NCBI RefSeq assembly: GCF_003003255.1
Contig: NZ_PVTD01000003.1
Location: 124,001-188,000 of the forward strand
DNA from: Aliiruegeria haliotis
Lineage (GTDB): Bacteria > Pseudomonadota > Alphaproteobacteria > Rhodobacterales > Rhodobacteraceae
DNA length: 64,000 nucleotides
Reading direction: 5' to 3'
Under the pieces are notes generated by a model. The model was not told the origin of the DNA and made no database searches. It was given only the letters and a program-made list of their open reading frames with translations. A program made the position numbers and the translations under genes. This document shows positions 60,927 through 64,000 of this stretch, in pieces. Position 1 is the first letter of the stretch. The number at the start of each line of letters is the position of its first letter.

Positions 60927-62606
60927 ATGCCTGCCCGACGGATCCTTTCGCTCTGGTTTCCCCGCCTGGCGGCCGAACGCCTGTTGCGGCTGGAGGGCGG
61001 CGTGCAGACCGCGCCCTTCGCCGTGGTGCGCGATGTGGGCAACATGCAGGTGCTCTCCTCCCTGAATGACGTGGCACAGGCGGAGGGACTGTCCGAGGGG
61101 CAGCCGCTCCGGGATGCGCGGGCGATGTGCCCGGACCTGCTGACGCGGCTGGCCAACCCGCAGGCGGAGGCGGCGTTTCTTGCCGTGTTGAGACGATGGG
61201 CGGGAAAGTTCTCCCCCTGGGTGGCGGAGGTCCCGCCGGCCTCCCTGGTGGCGGACCTGACCGGCTGCGCGCATCTTTTCGGAGGAGAGGTGGCGCTGCT
61301 GGAGCAGGTAGAGGCGGATTGCGCGAGCCTGGGGCTGACCGTGCGGGCCGGGATCGCGGACACGCTGGGCGCGGCCTGGGCGCTGGCACGGTTTACCGGG
61401 CGAGGTGCGGAGCAGGTGCGTTCAGGCGATGCCATCGATCAGGAGGCCCGGGCGACCCGCTCCCGGGCGGCAAAGCGGCGGCATTGGGAGCGGGGCGGGG
61501 CAGCGCCGAGACATGCCGCCGACGGCTGCGATGGCACACGAATCGCCCCGCCGGGGCAGTTGCGCGCCATCCTGGGTCCGTTGCCGGTGGCCGCGTTGCG
61601 GCTGCGCCCCGAAGTGGTGGGGCAGCTCAACCGCCTTGGCCTGCGGCGGATCGACGAATTGTCCGGCCAGCCCCGCGCGGCGCTGGCGCGGCGGTTCGGC
61701 AAGGACCTTGTGCTGCGGCTCGACCAGGCCATGGGGCTGGTGCCGGAGCCGGTCTCTCCGGCGAAACCCCGGGCACGGTTCGCGGTCCGCCTGACCCTGC
61801 CGGAACCGATCGGGCTGGAGGAAGACCTGCGCGCGGGGCTGGACCGGCTGCTGCCGGCACTGTCGGAGAAGCTGCGGGAGAAGGGCCAGGGCGCACGCCG
61901 GGTGCGGTTCCAGGCCTTCCGCTGCGATCACACGATGCAGCCGGTGGAGGTCGGTCTGGCCCGGCCCTCCGCCGATCCGGAACGGCTGCGGCCGCTGTTG
62001 CTGATGAAGCTGCACGAGATCGAGGCGGGACCGGGGATCGACATGCTCCGGCTGGAGGCGCATGTGACCGAGCCGGTGCATGCGACCCAGCACCGGGGCC
62101 ACGCAGGTGCCGCCGCCGATGCGGTGGCCCGCAGCACGCGCAAGGGACAGGCGGCGGCGCTGGAGGACCTGATCGGGCGGCTGGGCGCACGGGTCGGTCT
62201 GGAGTCGATCACCCGGCTGCATCCAGCCGACAGCCACATCCCCGAGAAGACGACGAAGATCCTTGCGGCGGCCTGGTCGGAGCCGGCGCGGACCTGGCCT
62301 TCCCGCCCGCCGCTGCCGCGCCCGCTGGTCCTGTTCCGACCCGAACCGGTCCATGTGGACGCGCCAGCTGATCGACCCGCGCGCCCGCCGTCGCGCCTGC
62401 GGTGGCGGCGGCGGGACCTCACCGTTGTCAGTGTCACCGGCCCGGAGCGGATCGCACCGGAATGGTGGCTGGACGAACCGGAGTGGCGCTCTGGCACGCG
62501 GGATTACTGGCGCGTCGAGGTGGAAGGCGGCGAGCGGCTCTGGATCTACTATGCCCATGGCGGGGCAATGTCGGCGGGGTGGTTCTGCCAGGGATGTTTC
62601 GCGTGA
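60927..62606 (+). CDS. imuB: ImuB-type inactive Y-family DNA polymerase
   Basis: The 559-residue protein is a full-length ImuB. It begins ARRILSLWFPRLAAERLLR, where active polymerases have acidic residues, and has DLTGCAHLFGGE in place of the catalytic acidic pair. It is thus a non-catalytic member that links DnaE2 and the sliding clamp in mutagenic repair. The exact LexA box upstream indicates SOS induction. Its usual partners imuA (upstream) and dnaE2 (downstream) are absent here. The ribosome site is weak. Confidence 0.92.
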   Translation: MPARRILSLWFPRLAAERLLRLEGGVQTAPFAVVRDVGNMQVLSSLNDVAQAEGLSEGQPLRDARAMCPDLLTRLANPQAEAAFLAVLRRWAGKFSPWVAEVPPASLVADLTGCAHLFGGEVALLEQVEADCASLGLTVRAGIADTLGAAWALARFTGRGAEQVRSGDAIDQEARATRSRAAKRRHWERGGAAPRHAADGCDGTRIAPPGQLRAILGPLPVAALRLRPEVVGQLNRLGLRRIDELSGQPRAALARRFGKDLVLRLDQAMGLVPEPVSPAKPRARFAVRLTLPEPIGLEEDLRAGLDRLLPALSEKLREKGQGARRVRFQAFRCDHTMQPVEVGLARPSADPERLRPLLLMKLHEIEAGPGIDMLRLEAHVTEPVHATQHRGHAGAAADAVARSTRKGQAAALEDLIGRLGARVGLESITRLHPADSHIPEKTTKILAAAWSEPARTWPSRPPLPRPLVLFRPEPVHVDAPADRPARPPSRLRWRRRDLTVVSVTGPERIAPEWWLDEPEWRSGTRDYWRVEVEGGERLWIYYAHGGAMSAGWFCQGCFA

Positions 62607-62621
62607 CCCCCAGGCCGGCGA

Positions 62622-63395
62622 TCAGCTTGCAGGCACCGCGACACCAACGATCGGCCCGAGCGGAAAGCCGGCATCCGAACGTCCGATGGCCGGTGCGTGG
62701 AGCCGGGACACCTTGCCGTCGAAGTAAAGTGCGTTCGGCGTCTTCAGCACATCTCGGAACAGGCGACCAAAGCTGTGGAAATTGACGCGGTTCTCCGAGA
62801 TCGCGAAATGCACCGTCTTGCCGTCGGGTGCCACACCGACCCCGTTGCGAATGAACCGGCTGTCGGAATCCACAAGGAAGCGCGGATGCAGCGCTCCGTC
62901 GATGACCAGCATCGGGCCGGACTGGCTGGCATAGCGGCAACTCGGCGGATTGGCGGCGAAAGCCCGGCTTTCGATCACGGCGGCAGACCCGTCGCGAATG
63001 CAGAAAACGCCGTTCGGCAGCAGGCCGAAGTTGCCCGGGCCGTCGCGGGTGACCAGCGGGCCGCTCTGCACACCGTTTTCGAGGTAGAGACCAACCGGGC
63101 TGCGATCATCGTGATACATCCCGGCGTTCATTGCGAATGCCAGTTGCTGGCCCTGTTCCCGCAACGCCGAATCGATGGCCCCGAAGCCACCGTAGAGACG
63201 CCCGTCGGAATCGCTGTGCCAGAGGCGGAGATCGTCCTGGTCGGTCCGAACCGTGCAGACGGAATACCGGCTGCCATCGTGGGTCAGCCGCCGGCAGTCC
63301 GGATCGGCGGCCGCAGGTGTCACGGCCAGGAAGGGCGCCAGAAGGGCCGCCAGAATTGCCCCGCCCGTAAGGCGGACACACGCATCAAAGCGCAT
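62622..63395 (-). CDS. Phosphodiester glycosidase family protein (DUF2233)
   Basis: The 257-residue protein has a signal peptide ([22 protein letters not shown]) and the DUF2233/NAGPA landmarks: [23 protein letters not shown] (in part), [23 protein letters not shown] and [18 protein letters not shown]. Related enzymes cleave phosphodiester-linked sugars outside the cell. Its start overlaps the rbfA end by 11 bases, so the two genes share a transcript. The substrate is unknown. Confidence 0.88.
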   Translation of the reverse strand: MRFDACVRLTGGAILAALLAPFLAVTPAAADPDCRRLTHDGSRYSVCTVRTDQDDLRLWHSDSDGRLYGGFGAIDSALREQGQQLAFAMNAGMYHDDRSPVGLYLENGVQSGPLVTRDGPGNFGLLPNGVFCIRDGSAAVIESRAFAANPPSCRYASQSGPMLVIDGALHPRFLVDSDSRFIRNGVGVAPDGKTVHFAISENRVNFHSFGRLFRDVLKTPNALYFDGKVSRLHAPAIGRSDAGFPLGPIVGVAVPAS

Positions 63396-63804
63396 CGTCG
63401 TCCTCTTGGTCGTCCGCGATATCCCGCTTCACCGCCTCTTGAGAGAACAGGCGGCGTGTCTCGTCCATCCGATCAAAGGTGTCGTCCAGAACGAAGCGCA
63501 ACTGCGGCGCATATTTCAACGCCAACCCCTTCGCCACCACCCGGCGCAGTTCCGACCGGTTGCGAATGAGCGCCTCCAGCGCCTCCTGCGCGTGATCGCC
63601 GCCCAGCGGCAGCACGTAGGCGGTGGCAACCTTCAGATCGGGCGATGTGCGAACTTCGGCCACAGTGATCGACATGCGGTTGAGGTCGGGGTCGTGGATG
63701 TCGCCATGGGCCAGCACATCCGAGAGCCGCCGGCGGACCAACTCACCGACGCGCAGCTGCCGCTGCGACGGGCCGGGACCAGTATGAAACTTGTTCTTTG
63801 CCAT
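63385..63804 (-). CDS. rbfA: Ribosome-binding factor A
   Basis: The 139-residue protein has the RbfA KH-like core: [37 protein letters not shown] and [19 protein letters not shown]. It helps 16S rRNA maturation, especially in the cold. The start at 63804 begins MAKNKFH; GGAGG lies unusually close, so GTG 63813 is possible. It is divergent from dapB. Confidence 0.95.
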   Translation of the reverse strand: MAKNKFHTGPGPSQRQLRVGELVRRRLSDVLAHGDIHDPDLNRMSITVAEVRTSPDLKVATAYVLPLGGDHAQEALEALIRNRSELRRVVAKGLALKYAPQLRFVLDDTFDRMDETRRLFSQEAVKRDIADDQEDDDAL

Positions 63805-63902
63805 GCCTCCCACCTAGGGCGGCGGGACGGCATTCGCAAGCGGGGCTTTGCGTGACGGGGCGGCCTCGGCTAAAGGGGGCGGGTGCTGAAGTGGAGACTA
63901 CG

Positions 63903-64000
63903 ATGAGCGAAACACCCGGGATTGTTGTCATGGGCGCATCGGGCCGGATGGGCCAGATGCTTGTGCGCGAGGTGAACGCCCATCCGAAGATGCGGCTGGC
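63903..64000 (+). CDS. dapB: 4-Hydroxy-tetrahydrodipicolinate reductase, N-terminal part
   Basis: The first 32 residues are visible (MSETPGIVVMGASGRMGQML, then VREVNAHPKM). The GASGRMGQML motif is the DapB nucleotide-binding start. It reduces the dipicolinate intermediate of lysine and diaminopimelate synthesis. The gene runs off the window end. Confidence 0.9.
   Translation, partial: MSETPGIVVMGASGRMGQMLVREVNAHPKMRL

Noticed and set aside
61127..62371. A 414-residue second frame inside imuB
   Set aside because: It is a Gly/Ala/Arg-rich shadow with no motifs, while the ImuB frame is full length.

Overview
The window looks like a chromosomal stretch of a high-G+C alphaproteobacterium of the Rhodobacteraceae (Roseobacter-like). 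The signs are TRAP and Liv-type transporters, a PHA phaA/phaB pair, the tlpA/argH and lysA/TIGR02302-type neighbourhoods, an alphaproteobacterial LexA box (GTTC-N7-GTTC) and a saccharopine lysine pathway. I saw no phage, insertion sequence, rRNA operon or CRISPR array. One tRNA-Val(GAC) is present. Genes are dense and many neighbours overlap by 1-4 bases.

Layout. 1-5.5 kb: the end of a subtilisin-like protease with a small propeptide-like partner, then an operon of RimB-like protease, inactive transglutaminase/7TM protein and ATP-grasp ligase, then an N-formylglutamate amidohydrolase family enzyme. 5.6-14.8 kb: tRNA-Val, ribosomal protein L36, a secreted RTX protein, a divergent Lrp regulator/alanine dehydrogenase pair, a cysteine-free caspase-like protein with peptidoglycan-binding domains, a phenylacetate-CoA-ligase-type enzyme, a quinone-oxidoreductase-type enzyme and a rhodanese.

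14.8-28.2 kb is the most interesting part: a probable sulfoquinovose (plant sulfolipid sugar) catabolic locus. It holds a YihV-like sulfofructose kinase, a YihT/LacD-like aldolase, a YihU-like sulfolactaldehyde reductase, an aldose 1-epimerase, a DeoR regulator, a TauE/SafE-type exporter and a TRAP importer. A Gfo/Idh/MocA enzyme may be the NAD-dependent sulfoquinovosidase, and a fucose-isomerase-like protein may replace YihS. A di-haem cytochrome c peroxidase is translationally coupled to the kinase. The suggested flow is TRAP uptake of the sulfoquinovoside, cleavage, mutarotation, isomerisation, phosphorylation, aldol cleavage to DHAP and sulfolactaldehyde, reduction to dihydroxypropanesulfonate, and export.

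28.3-36.2 kb: a Liv-type ABC transporter operon led by an acyl-CoA synthetase, with two unrecognised small membrane proteins and an 18-bp palindrome upstream. 36.4-38.6 kb: a two-gene saccharopine pathway. 38.7-50.9 kb: lactate dehydrogenase, a DUF4175/TIGR02302 membrane protein, lysA, a polyprenyl diphosphate synthase, a methyltransferase, a DMT exporter with a LysR regulator, and phaB/phaA. 51.4-57.5 kb: an EAL-domain protein, tag, an RhlE-type helicase, a sterol desaturase family protein and tlpA. 57.5-64 kb: argH with a decayed small gene and two small lipoproteins, a DUF374 acyltransferase, an orphan imuB behind a LexA box, a DUF2233 protein, rbfA, and the first codons of dapB.

Functions are assigned by reading motifs and recalling family sequences. 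No database search was run.
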